Below, in pieces: positions 9,046-17,347 of a stretch of 64,000 nucleotides of DNA. The stretch is taken from positions 1-64,000 of the forward strand of contig MGUG01000020.1 of the NCBI GenBank assembly GCA_001799845.1, in the 5' to 3' direction. This DNA is from Elusimicrobia bacterium GWC2_64_44. Its GTDB lineage: Bacteria > Elusimicrobiota > Elusimicrobia > Elusimicrobiales > UBA9959. The notes beneath the pieces were generated by a model that was given only the letters and a program-made list of their open reading frames with translations, was not told where the DNA came from and did not search any database. A program made the position numbers and the translations under genes. The first letter of the stretch is position 1. The number at the start of each line of letters is the position of its first letter.

Positions 9046-9440
9046 GCGGCCTTCCTCACTTTCCGCGGCGGCGGGCAGGCCGCGGCGTCAAGGTTCCCGA
9101 AGCCCATGGGCGGGGAGAAAACCGACAGCGCTACCAGCGGCTCCTTGCCCGTCACGATCCGGTGCTTCACGCCCGGAGGGATGACCAGGTAGTCTCCGGG
9201 GCGTATCACCCGGGTCACGTTCCCGAGACAGGCCCTGGCCCTCCCGCTCAGGACGTAGATGAACTCCGCCGTCCTCTTATGCACTCCCCAGGGTATCGCG
9301 GCGCCGTTCTCGTGTATGATCTCGTGCGCGACGGCCACGGGGAAACTCCCCGGCAGGTCCAGGAATTTAATATGCAGCCTGGAGTTGAAGAACGCCCTAG
9401 GCCTGAGCTGCCTGATAGAACCCGCTCTGCACCGTTTCAT
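9042..9440 (-). CDS. Single-domain cupin protein
   Basis: 132 residues, forming one small beta-barrel (cupin 2). Motifs are HEIIHENGAAIPWGVHKRT followed by EFIYVLSGRARA and the second box PGDYLVIPPGVKHRI, which supply His/Glu metal ligands. I chose the ATG at 9440, not a longer in-frame start at 9476, because GGGAGGGAC sits just upstream and the ATG overlaps the preceding stop as ATGA. The stop overlaps the kinase start the same way. Such cupins may be metal enzymes or ligand binders. The context suggests handling or sensing the same metabolite as the operon's enzyme; this is inference. Confidence 0.85.
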   Translation of the reverse strand: MKRCRAGSIRQLRPRAFFNSRLHIKFLDLPGSFPVAVAHEIIHENGAAIPWGVHKRTAEFIYVLSGRARACLGNVTRVIRPGDYLVIPPGVKHRIVTGKEPLVALSVFSPPMGFGNLDAAACPPPRKVRKAA

Positions 9441-10960
9441 ATGTCCCTCCCTGAGAATTCGGCGGAGTAAAAGCACGGCATGCCCGAGAGATACGGGGAA
9501 AATGAAAGGGTCTTATCAAGCCCGTACAGTCTCGTTTTCTGATAGGTGAAAATACTCATCGCGTTCCGGTAAACATAGGCGTCCAGCGCTTCCGCCTTCT
9601 TCAGGGAGGCGCCGTCATCCGGCGCTGACACCATTTCCACCAACAGCTCGTCGAACTTGGCGTCCCCGTCCACGGCGAACGGCGACCCGGAAGCCAGCAC
9701 TATCGCCTGGATGAAATAGGCGTGGCACATCGGGTCCGGGCTGCTGCCCATTATCATGTCGTATTTGCCGCTTTTCACCGCGCTGATCAATTCCGCGTCG
9801 GGAACGACCGTGGTCTGCACCAGGACGCCTATCTTTTTCAGGTCCGACACTATGATCTTCGCCGCCCGCTCCGCGTTGCGTTTGATCACCGCCTGCAGGG
9901 TTAAGCCTTTCGGGAAACCGGCCTGGGCGAGCAGGCGCCTGGCCAGCGGCGGGTCGTATCGGTACGGCTTAAGGTCCCGGTTATGCCCGGCCTCCCCGGG
10001 CATGCTCAGCGTGGAGACGGGTATCCCGTTGCCCAGCAGGTCGTAACGGATCAGGTTCTCCTTGTTCAGCGCGTGGTTCAGCGCTTTCCGGACATTCATG
10101 TCGCTTAGCGGTCCGGATGACAATCTTAAGGCCACCGGCATGGTATAGAAGGACGGCTTCTTCAGGACCGCCAGACGCGGATCGCCTTTAACCTGCAGCG
10201 TCCTCGTGCCGGGCAGGTCTGTGAGCAGGTCGACGGCCCCGGATAACAGCGCGTCGACCTGTTTTTCGTACGGGATAAAATTGAAGGTCAGGCCCTCCAC
10301 CTTGGGAAAGCCTCTCATCCAATAGGCCTTGTTGGCCGCAAACGAGACGAGGCGGCCCTTTTCCCACTCCTTAAAAACAAATGCCCCGGTGCCTACAGGG
10401 TGCTCCGCGAAATATTCCGGGCCTTTCTCCGTCAGATACTTCGGGGGCAGCATCAGCACCAGGCCCGCCAGGCGGTTCAGCAGGAGCGCGTCCGGGTGCC
10501 TGGTCACAATGTCCACCACGCTCCGGCTTACCACTTCCGCATGGCTTATAGAGTCGATGAAATAGTAGCCTGGAAAGCCCGTCTCGGGGCTGACGTACCT
10601 GGCTATGGAGAACCTGACGGCTTCCGCGTCGAACGGTTCCCCGTTATGGAAGACCACGCCTTCCCTGAGGTGGAAGCGCAACCTGTCCGGTCCGGCCTTT
10701 TCCCAGGAAACCGCCAGGGCGGGTTCTATCTTTCCGTCTGGGCTGAACCGCACCAGCCCGTCGAAGATCTGCCAGCAGAGCGTGTAATTCTTGTCCGAGA
10801 ACTGCTTCAGCGGGTCCAGCGTAAGCGGGTCGGCCACGTCGTCGCAGATATTCAGCACGCGCGCGCCGGCGGGCAAACACACGGCCGCGGCCAGCAGGGC
10901 CTGCGCCAGGCAGAAGCCTAAGGTCCTTAATGAGATCTTGATCATAGTTGTCTTACACAT
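9437..10960 (-). CDS. ABC-type solute-binding protein, family 5 (peptide/nickel/oligosaccharide type)
   Basis: About 507 residues from the ATG at 10960; the frame is open further upstream, but this start gives a clear signal peptide (hydrophobic stretch to CLPAGA). The body matches SBP family 5 (DppA/OppA/NikA): LDPLKQFSDKNYTLCWQIFDGLVRF near the N-terminus, LREGVVFHNGEPFDAEAVRFS near 85, and NVRKALNHALNKENLI in the middle. No ABC permease or ATPase gene is present in the window. Between an enzyme gene and a cupin/kinase pair, it may act as a sensory binding protein rather than as part of a transporter. Confidence 0.88.
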   Translation of the reverse strand: MCKTTMIKISLRTLGFCLAQALLAAAVCLPAGARVLNICDDVADPLTLDPLKQFSDKNYTLCWQIFDGLVRFSPDGKIEPALAVSWEKAGPDRLRFHLREGVVFHNGEPFDAEAVRFSIARYVSPETGFPGYYFIDSISHAEVVSRSVVDIVTRHPDALLLNRLAGLVLMLPPKYLTEKGPEYFAEHPVGTGAFVFKEWEKGRLVSFAANKAYWMRGFPKVEGLTFNFIPYEKQVDALLSGAVDLLTDLPGTRTLQVKGDPRLAVLKKPSFYTMPVALRLSSGPLSDMNVRKALNHALNKENLIRYDLLGNGIPVSTLSMPGEAGHNRDLKPYRYDPPLARRLLAQAGFPKGLTLQAVIKRNAERAAKIIVSDLKKIGVLVQTTVVPDAELISAVKSGKYDMIMGSSPDPMCHAYFIQAIVLASGSPFAVDGDAKFDELLVEMVSAPDDGASLKKAEALDAYVYRNAMSIFTYQKTRLYGLDKTLSFSPYLSGMPCFYSAEFSGRDI

Positions 10961-10986
10961 GGTTCCAGGTTGGCGTCCGGAGACGC

Positions 10987-12735
10987 TTATGCGGCCTTGA
11001 GGAGTTCCTGCGCGGCTATCTTGTCGAACGTCTTCATCCTGTTGCCCATCGGGGGCGCCTCGTAGAGGTCCGTCTCCGCCTCTATGACGCATGGACCGCC
11101 AGCCTTCAGCGCCTCGCGCAGGCAATCCCCTACGTCGCCCGGATTTTTAGCGCGGAAAGCGCGCGCGCCCAGGCCTTCCGCTATCCCGGCTATATCCAGT
11201 CTCTTGCCGTACAGGCTGCAGGTGAACTTGTCGCCGTAAAGCATCCTCTCGCCGTGATAGATCATACCGCAGCCGCCGTTATTGAGCACCAGCCAGATCA
11301 CCGGCAGGCCCAGGTCCACGGCGGTATGCACCTCCATCCCGTTCATCGCGAAGGCGGAATCCCCGACGAGCGCCACCACGCTCTTGCCCGGCCGGGCAAG
11401 GGCCCCGCCTATGCAGGCGGCCGTGCCGTGTCCCATGGAGAACAGCCCCGTGTTCACGAAGAAATTGCCAGGCTCACGCGAGCAGAAATAGTGGAAGGCC
11501 CAGAACACCGAGGTCCCGGCGTCCACGAAAAGCATGGTATCGGGGGAAATGGCCTCCTGCAGCTCCCGGATGACCCGCTGCGGCTTAAGCGGGACCTGCT
11601 CGGAATCCATCTTTTCCGGGTTCAGCGTACGCGGATTGGCGTCCTTGAATTCCCTGATCCACTGCGGCGACCGGCCCTCCGGCGCGGCCAGCCACTTCAG
11701 GTCCCGGTCCACCTGGTAGCAGAGTTCCCTGAGAGCCGCCCTGGCGTCGCCCAGTATGCCGTGCGCGGCGTGGTAATTTTTGCCTATTTCCTGGGGATCG
11801 ATGTCTATCTGTATCAGGGCTTTCTGCGGCTGCAGCCTGGCGTCCCAGCCGCAGGTGGAAGCCTCGCCGAGGCTGGCCCCGACGGCCAGCAGCACGTCCA
11901 CCTCCCCGGACAGCAGGTATTTCTCCGCCTGGAGCGAGGACCCGAAACCAAGGACACCCAGCGAGAGCAGGTGGTTCTCCGGGAACGCGCCTTTGGCTTT
12001 AGGGGAGGTTACCACAGGTATGCACAGTCTCTCGGCCAGCCTTTTCAGTTCCTCGCAGGCTCCGGACAGATTAACGCCGCTGCCGGCCAGTATCGCCGGC
12101 CGCCTGGCGTTCACCAGCTCCAGCGAGGCGGCCTTTATGGCTTCGCGGTCGAACTGGCTGGACGTGATCCTGTACTGTGCGGTGGGGACCAGGGAGAATT
12201 TCACCGGTTTCTTCATGAAGTCCATCGGGAAGTTGATGTGCACCGGGCCTTTCCTGCCGCTCATGGCCGTCCGCAGAGCGGCCTTCACCACGTCCCCTAT
12301 CTTTTCCGGGGACGGCACCATGACGCTGCTCTTCGTGACCGGCTTCAGGAGGTCCACCACGTCCACGCCGTGGCAGGAGCTCTCCTGGAAAGCGCCCTTG
12401 CCGAAAGCGGACGTAGACACCTGCCCCGTGATCACCAGCAGGGGGATGGAATCGGCATAGGCGCAGGCTATGCCGGTTATCAGGTTCGTCACGCCAGGCC
12501 CCGTAGTAGAACAGCAGACCCCTATCTTGCCGCTGGCCCGCGCGTAACCATCGGCCATGAAAGCGGCGCCCCCCTCGTGCTTGGCGAGGACGGCCTTAAT
12601 TCCGCCCAAGTCGTACATGGCCTCATAGAAATTTATCAGCGCACCGCCGGGAATGCCGAAGACGTACTCTACCCCCTCCCCCTTGAGATATTCCACCAGC
12701 AGCCTTACCGCGGTAGTTTCGCCCGGAGTCGTCAT
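10987..12735 (-). CDS. Thiamine-diphosphate-dependent enzyme, acetolactate synthase large-subunit-like
   Basis: 582 residues with the three-domain layout of the IlvB/POX family. The catalytic Glu is E54 in LAKHEGGAAFMADGYAR. The central domain runs about 195-330. The ThDP/Mg motif starts at G458-D459-S460 and ends at N485-N486, the usual spacing. GDS replaces the commoner GDG. No small regulatory subunit (ilvN/ilvH) is nearby, and the gene lies between regulators rather than branched-chain amino acid genes. It could therefore be catabolic acetolactate synthase, a sulfoacetaldehyde acetyltransferase or another 2-oxoacid enzyme. ATGA overlap with the HTH-REC gene; the binding-protein gene starts 26 bp after its stop. 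Confidence 0.85.
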   Translation of the reverse strand: MTTPGETTAVRLLVEYLKGEGVEYVFGIPGGALINFYEAMYDLGGIKAVLAKHEGGAAFMADGYARASGKIGVCCSTTGPGVTNLITGIACAYADSIPLLVITGQVSTSAFGKGAFQESSCHGVDVVDLLKPVTKSSVMVPSPEKIGDVVKAALRTAMSGRKGPVHINFPMDFMKKPVKFSLVPTAQYRITSSQFDREAIKAASLELVNARRPAILAGSGVNLSGACEELKRLAERLCIPVVTSPKAKGAFPENHLLSLGVLGFGSSLQAEKYLLSGEVDVLLAVGASLGEASTCGWDARLQPQKALIQIDIDPQEIGKNYHAAHGILGDARAALRELCYQVDRDLKWLAAPEGRSPQWIREFKDANPRTLNPEKMDSEQVPLKPQRVIRELQEAISPDTMLFVDAGTSVFWAFHYFCSREPGNFFVNTGLFSMGHGTAACIGGALARPGKSVVALVGDSAFAMNGMEVHTAVDLGLPVIWLVLNNGGCGMIYHGERMLYGDKFTCSLYGKRLDIAGIAEGLGARAFRAKNPGDVGDCLREALKAGGPCVIEAETDLYEAPPMGNRMKTFDKIAAQELLKAA

Positions 12736-13313
12736 AAGGTGTGTTCCTTCCTGCCGCGTATTTCGTTCACCAACGCCATGATCGCGGCGGGCGTGAACGG
12801 TTTTTTCAGCAGACCCTCGGTATTTTTCTGCAGGTATTCTTCCTGCTCTTCCGAAAGCTGCTTGCCGGTAATGGCCACTATCCTGACGCCCGCCGTGTCA
12901 GGATTCCTCTTGAGCGCCTTGCAGACCTCTATCCCGTCCATATCCGGCATCACTACGTCAAGTATGACCAGATCGAACTGGCTCTTCCCTATCATCAGCA
13001 GCGCAGCCATGCCGCGTTCCGCCAGGCAAAGATCTATCTCGTCCGCGTACTCTTCAAAAGTCTTGCGAATCATCGCGAGCATCAGCGTCTCGTCATCCAC
13101 CACTAGCACCCTGTAGCGGCTGTCGGCGAACGAAGCCGGCACGGGCAGATTGAAGCGCTTCAGGAAATCCAGCAGGTCCTGCTTCTCTATGCGCCTGTGA
13201 CCGCCCGGGGTTTCATGCGCTTTTATCTTCCCCTCACCTATCCATCTGATGACCGTGGTGTGCGCAACGCTGCAGATTTCCGCAGTTTCCGAGGTGGTAT
13301 AGAATCTTTTCAT
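12732..13313 (-). CDS. BldC/excisionase-type HTH protein with C-terminal receiver domain
   Basis: 193 residues. Residues 1-55 are a MerR-like winged HTH of the BldC/excisionase group (SVAHTTVIRWIGEGKI, then TPGGHRRI). Residues 67-190 are a receiver domain with acidic pair D73/D74, phosphoacceptor D119, switch T149 and K171 in KKPF. The order DNA-binding then receiver is the reverse of OmpR/NarL regulators. First gene of the operon, with ribosome site GAGAGG. Five direct 9-bp repeats lie at 13349-13393 just upstream. BldC is known to bind direct repeats as head-to-tail oligomers, so autoregulation by this protein is likely. Confidence 0.9.
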   Translation of the reverse strand: MKRFYTTSETAEICSVAHTTVIRWIGEGKIKAHETPGGHRRIEKQDLLDFLKRFNLPVPASFADSRYRVLVVDDETLMLAMIRKTFEEYADEIDLCLAERGMAALLMIGKSQFDLVILDVVMPDMDGIEVCKALKRNPDTAGVRIVAITGKQLSEEQEEYLQKNTEGLLKKPFTPAAIMALVNEIRGRKEHTL

Positions 13314-13348
13314 TTCAGGCCTCTCCCGATAGCCGGATACGCTACTTG

Positions 13349-13393
13349 TGTTAACATTGTTAGCTATGTTAGTTGTGTTCGATATGTTAGTTT
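13349..13393. promoter_or_regulatory. Five head-to-tail 9-bp repeats (putative operator)
   Basis: On the plus strand, TGTT begins at 13349, 13358, 13367, 13376 and 13385, giving units TGTTAACAT, TGTTAGCTA, TGTTAGTTG, TGTTCGATA and TGTTAGTTT. The exact 9-bp phase and conserved TGTTAG core are seen directly. The array overlaps the -10 element and covers the predicted start and early leader of the HTH-REC operon, a position typical of repression. Confidence 0.75.
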
Positions 13394-13417
13394 AACAGAC
13401 AATAGCTCAACTGTCAA
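13389..13417 (-). promoter_or_regulatory. Sigma-70-type promoter of the six-gene sensory operon
   Basis: Minus strand: a perfect TTGACA (13412-13417), a 17-base spacer and TAAACT (13389-13394). Transcription is expected to start near 13382, inside the repeat array, about 70 nt before the ATG at 13313. Confidence 0.75.
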
Positions 13418-13443
13418 GGCCCGCGCATCATGTCGCATAAAAG

Positions 13444-13472
13444 AAAAGGCCCGGTCTCCCGGGCCTTTTTTT
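13444..13472 (-). terminator. Terminator of the acyl-reductase operon
   Basis: A perfect 11-bp stem (13444-13454 with 13459-13469), loop TCTC, flanked by A/T runs on both sides. It lies just past the stop of the LuxC-PaaK fusion gene and insulates it from the promoter at 13412. Its stem and loop are identical to the terminator at 5155-5180. Confidence 0.88.
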
Positions 13473-13483
13473 GCGCGCGGCGC

Positions 13484-16126
13484 TTAGACATTGACGCGCT
13501 TGTCTATCACCTTGCGGATCTTGCCGGTGCGCTGGATGCGCTCCAGGGAGCCGGGCTTCAGCACTTCCATCTCCGGGCGGTCCAGCCACTTCATGCGCAC
13601 GCTATCGTGCAGGTCCTCGCAATGCCGCTCCAGCTCGCGCCACAGCAGGTCGCCCAGCTCGCCCGCGCGGGCGATCGCCGCCGGGTCCTTGAGCTCGACG
13701 CGGATGGCCAGCGTGTCCTTGTGGCCCTTCTTGGCTATCACCACCTGGAAGTTGAAGCTGAGGTCCGGCACCTTGCCGATGGCCTCCTGGATGTCGTTGA
13801 CGAAGAGGTGCGCCCCGCCGACGTGGATGCGGTCGTCGCAGCGGCCGAGGATCTCGAAGAGGCGCTCGCGGCGGCCGCAGGCGCAGGGCTTCATGAGCCA
13901 GCGGCCCAGGTCGCCCACGCGGTAGCGGATGATGGGCATGTGCTTCTTGGAGAGCCCGGTCACCACCAGCTCGCCTATCTCGCCGTCCTTGACGGGGGCC
14001 AGCGTGTCCTGGTCCACGAACTCTATGAACTGGCTGGAAGTGAACAGGTGGTGGTGGCCCTTCACGCAGTGCGGGCACTGGAAGCCCACCACGCCGGCGT
14101 CGGCGGTGGCGTAGCCGGCCGAGCGCACTTTCACTCCGGGGAAGACACCCTCGAAGAACTTTACCATCTCTTCGCCCACGTATTCGCCGCCGTAGAAGAT
14201 ATGCTTCAGCGGCACTTTGTATTTAGTCTTGTTGGCCCGCACGAACTCCGCCATCTTCACCAGGAAGGAGGGCAGCCCCACCACGGCCGTCACCTGGAAG
14301 TCCTGCAGGTACCCCGCTATGTTCTCCAGCGGCAGATTGCTGCCTACCGGCACCGAGATGGCCTTGGTATAGGAGATGGCTTTCTCCACCGACAGCCAGC
14401 TAGACCAGAGGTTCCCCGCCACGAACAAATTGGCTATCACGTCGCCGTCGCCCAGCCCCGCCGCCTCCATGGAGTAGGCGAGCGTCCGGCAGGTGTGGTC
14501 GTACTCATGCTGGTCGTAGAAAACGTATTTGGGCTGGCCGGTGGAGCCGCCGCTGGCGAAGAAGATGCCGCGCTGCACCTTGCTGGTCAGCAGGTCGGAG
14601 CTGTCGGGGGGCGTGTTCTCCAGCACGTGGTGCTTCTCGAGGAAGGGCACCTGCCGGAAATCCTCCAGCGAAACTATGCGCGGCACGCCCTTGAAATGGC
14701 GCCCGTAGAACGGGCTGCGCGCGCGGGCGTGGTCCACCAGCTCGCTCAGGCGGTCCAGCTGCGAGGGCCGCTCCTCTATGGGCAGCCAGTTCACCAGCGA
14801 CATCATGGGGAAGATCCCGTCGTGCGGGGAGCCGTTGGACTCCTCGAGCATCTTGCCCAGGCGCACCACGCGGGCTATGCCGGCCGGGCCCAGCACTTCC
14901 ATCACGCGCTTGCGCTCTATGGAGCCGCCCACGCCCACGGTCTGGATGTAGCCGCGCAGCGGCAGCAGGCGGTCGCGAACTTCTTCCAGGGTCTCCACGG
15001 TCTTTACGTACAGCACGCGATTTAGCGGCGAGACGCGGTAGACCGGGTCGCTCTCGTGAATGACCGTCCAGTCCGTCTTCGGGGCGGAACTTACGAAAGA
15101 AGCATTGCCCAGCGCCGCGTCCACCCGGGCCAGCTGGCGGGCCTTGTTTATCTCCACCATCTCGTCTGGCGAGAGCTTGCCGGGAGGCAGGTCGGCAGCG
15201 AGCTGAGCGAAATGGGTCTTCGCGCACTTAAGGAATTCGGCCGCGTACTCTTTGTGTTTCTTCGCGGGCGCTATCAGGTAAAGGGTGTGCAGCGACGAGC
15301 AGGCCGCCTGGTCCCACAACGAGGCGTCGAGCGCCGCGCGGCGGGCCACGTTGTCCATGCCCTCGTGCTTCACGCAGCTCTCGAACACCACGCCCACGCT
15401 GGTCTTGGGGCCGAAGCCCTCCACGCGCACGTCTATCGGCGCTATCCTGCGGTAGGCCTGCACGGCGTCGTAGCCGCCCCAGACGAACACGGCGTTGACG
15501 TGCTTGAGCGCGGCCTCTTCCAGCGCCTGAGTGCCGCCCTTCCAGCTCAGCACGGCGGCGGAGCCGGCGAGGACGCCTTTCTGGTCCGCTTCTTTGAGCG
15601 CGGTCATGAAGAGGCTGATGAAGTTGGAGCCGGCCGAGGACACCTTCACCAGGTTGACGTTCTTGGTCAGGAAACCGAGCACCAGCGAATCGAGGATGCC
15701 GAGGAAGACGTTGCCGGCGCCGACATGCAGCACCACGCCCTTTGGCATGGCGCGGATGAGGCCCTCATAGCCGCGGCGCTCCACCGACGCCTCGAGCGCG
15801 TAGGGGATGAAGAGCTCCATGTTGAGGCGCTTGTTCAGGCCCTGTTTATTGAGCAGCTCAGGTATCACGTCGAGGGTTTTCTCTATGACCGGCACCGAGA
15901 AGGTGATATGCCGCTTCAGGTGGGCCAGCGCCGCCTTGCGGTAGGCGCTGCCCTTTTCGAACATCTTGCCGGCCCGGGCCAGCGTCTCTATGATGTACTC
16001 ACGCGGCACGCCGCGCAGCCGCTCCCTCGCCGCTTGCGCCTGCAGGCCCAACTTTTCCAGTTCGGCCGGGGTCCAGGCGGCCTTGTCGCAGGCCTTGCCG
16101 AATAAATAGGTGTTGTATATTTTCAT
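13484..16126 (-). CDS. Fusion of LuxC-type acyl reductase and PaaK/LuxE-like adenylate-forming domain
   Basis: 880 residues. Residues 1-450 match LuxC, the NADPH-dependent fatty acyl reductase: VVLHVGAGNVF near 131 and nucleophile C276 in WDQAACSSLHTLY. Residues 455-880 resemble phenylacetate-CoA ligase/LuxE-type adenylating enzymes: P-loop-like ASGGSTGQPKY (524-534), YRVGDLGRW, and a Cys pair CACG near 800. LuxC accepts an acyl group activated by LuxE and reduces it to aldehyde, so activation and reduction may be joined in one chain. A separate LuxE-like gene is upstream. No luxAB is present, so the aldehyde probably serves another pathway; the product is unknown. Confidence 0.85.
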   Translation of the reverse strand: MKIYNTYLFGKACDKAAWTPAELEKLGLQAQAARERLRGVPREYIIETLARAGKMFEKGSAYRKAALAHLKRHITFSVPVIEKTLDVIPELLNKQGLNKRLNMELFIPYALEASVERRGYEGLIRAMPKGVVLHVGAGNVFLGILDSLVLGFLTKNVNLVKVSSAGSNFISLFMTALKEADQKGVLAGSAAVLSWKGGTQALEEAALKHVNAVFVWGGYDAVQAYRRIAPIDVRVEGFGPKTSVGVVFESCVKHEGMDNVARRAALDASLWDQAACSSLHTLYLIAPAKKHKEYAAEFLKCAKTHFAQLAADLPPGKLSPDEMVEINKARQLARVDAALGNASFVSSAPKTDWTVIHESDPVYRVSPLNRVLYVKTVETLEEVRDRLLPLRGYIQTVGVGGSIERKRVMEVLGPAGIARVVRLGKMLEESNGSPHDGIFPMMSLVNWLPIEERPSQLDRLSELVDHARARSPFYGRHFKGVPRIVSLEDFRQVPFLEKHHVLENTPPDSSDLLTSKVQRGIFFASGGSTGQPKYVFYDQHEYDHTCRTLAYSMEAAGLGDGDVIANLFVAGNLWSSWLSVEKAISYTKAISVPVGSNLPLENIAGYLQDFQVTAVVGLPSFLVKMAEFVRANKTKYKVPLKHIFYGGEYVGEEMVKFFEGVFPGVKVRSAGYATADAGVVGFQCPHCVKGHHHLFTSSQFIEFVDQDTLAPVKDGEIGELVVTGLSKKHMPIIRYRVGDLGRWLMKPCACGRRERLFEILGRCDDRIHVGGAHLFVNDIQEAIGKVPDLSFNFQVVIAKKGHKDTLAIRVELKDPAAIARAGELGDLLWRELERHCEDLHDSVRMKWLDRPEMEVLKPGSLERIQRTGKIRKVIDKRVNV

Positions 16127-16139
16127 GAGAGTCCCACTC

Positions 16140-16164
16140 CCTATCGAGGCTTCGCCTCGATAGG
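16140..16164 (-). other. Intercistronic stem-loop inside the acyl-reductase operon
   Basis: A perfect 11-bp stem (16140-16150 with 16154-16164) with a 3-base loop between the LuxE-like stop and the fusion-gene start. On the transcribed minus strand no T run follows, so it is probably an mRNA stability or processing hairpin rather than a terminator. Confidence 0.55.
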
Positions 16165-16169
16165 CTTTT

Positions 16170-17339
16170 TTACAGCATCGTCGCCGCGCTGATGGCGCAG
16201 CCCTTCAGCTTGGTCACGCCCGCGCGGCCCTTTATCTCCAGCACCGGGCCGGGCAGGCCGCAGGCGCACTTGGGGCGCACCAGGCCGAAATCGGACGAGA
16301 GCACCGACAGCGACGGGTAGCTGGCCAGATACGGGGTGATGAACTGCAGCAGCCCGGTCTCGTTGAAGCCCAGCGGCTCGAGCGTGCCTGGATGGCGCGC
16401 TATCACGCGGCCGTAATTGGGGATATGGAAATTGCCCAGCCGGCAGTCCACGTACGGCACGCCGTGCTCCACCATGCCGAACAGGTCGCGCACGCGGGCG
16501 ACGGGCACGCCCAGGTTGTCGGCGAGTATGCGGCGGTAGACTTTCTTGTCCAGCGCCTCGTCGGCCAGGGTTTTCCAGCCGCCGCCGGTGACCACGGAGG
16601 AGTCCCGGTTCAGCCGCGGGTAACGGCCGTAGCGCTTCTTGAACTCCTCGGTCAGCTTCAGCGCGAAGGCCGGAAAGCCCACCAGCCGCACCAGCGAGCC
16701 CGCGTCCTCGAAGCGCTTCATGGCCTCTACCGCGCCGTCTATGTCGAAGTAAAAGTCTTTTTTCTCTTTGCTCCAGCGGAAGGTGTAGAAGATCTCCCCC
16801 TTCCTGGTGAAGCCGGTGAGCAGCTTGTCGGTCCAGGCGGTGCCCAGGTCCTTGGCAACCTCCGGGTCATAGGTGAAGCAGATATAGTCATGCGCCCGCT
16901 CGAGGTCCGTAAGCCCCAGGCCCTCGAACACGCGCCAGGCCATGCGGCGCACCCGCATCAGCGAACCCTTATCCAGCTGCATGCGGCTGCGCTGGCCCGA
17001 CGTGCCGCTGGATTTGAGCTCCAGCGCTATTTGGGAATAGGGCAGCGTGGTCAGGTCGCGCTCTTTCAGCGCGGCGACGAAAATATAAGGGATGGCGGCT
17101 ATGTCGCCCTCGGTCTTTACCGAGGCGGGGCTGAACCCTTCCGCCTTGTAGAGCGCCTTCAGCACCGGGGCGCGCGCGCCCTGGAAGGCCAGCGCGGCGC
17201 GCATGGCGGCCAGGAAGGCCGCCGAGGTTTTGCGGGAATACTCGAAGGCCGGCGTCTCGAACAACGCGTCCATGGCGGCGCGGCTCTTCAGCGGTTTGTA
17301 AAAAGGCGGCAGCTTGTCTTCGACTGAAAGGTCGGCCAC
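16170..17339 (-). CDS. LuxE-like acyl-protein synthetase
   Basis: 389 residues, close to the length of LuxE acyl-protein synthetases (about 370). It has the adenylate-forming signature LKSSGTSGQRSRMQLD near residues 107-122, a GFPAFALKLTEEF segment near 210, a catalytic-core VVTGGGWK near 240, and a C-terminal CACG motif. LuxE activates fatty acids with ATP and passes the acyl group to a Cys before transfer to LuxC. The gene starts 8 bp after the GNAT stop and precedes the LuxC-PaaK fusion, so the three form one operon. Confidence 0.85.
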   Translation of the reverse strand: MADLSVEDKLPPFYKPLKSRAAMDALFETPAFEYSRKTSAAFLAAMRAALAFQGARAPVLKALYKAEGFSPASVKTEGDIAAIPYIFVAALKERDLTTLPYSQIALELKSSGTSGQRSRMQLDKGSLMRVRRMAWRVFEGLGLTDLERAHDYICFTYDPEVAKDLGTAWTDKLLTGFTRKGEIFYTFRWSKEKKDFYFDIDGAVEAMKRFEDAGSLVRLVGFPAFALKLTEEFKKRYGRYPRLNRDSSVVTGGGWKTLADEALDKKVYRRILADNLGVPVARVRDLFGMVEHGVPYVDCRLGNFHIPNYGRVIARHPGTLEPLGFNETGLLQFITPYLASYPSLSVLSSDFGLVRPKCACGLPGPVLEIKGRAGVTKLKGCAISAATML

Positions 17340-17347
17340 GGGTCCCC

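Noticed and set aside
10961-11125. N-terminal extension of the solute-binding protein
   Set aside because: The extra 55 residues lie inside the 3' end of the ThDP enzyme gene, are Arg/Gly-rich, and would hide the signal peptide.
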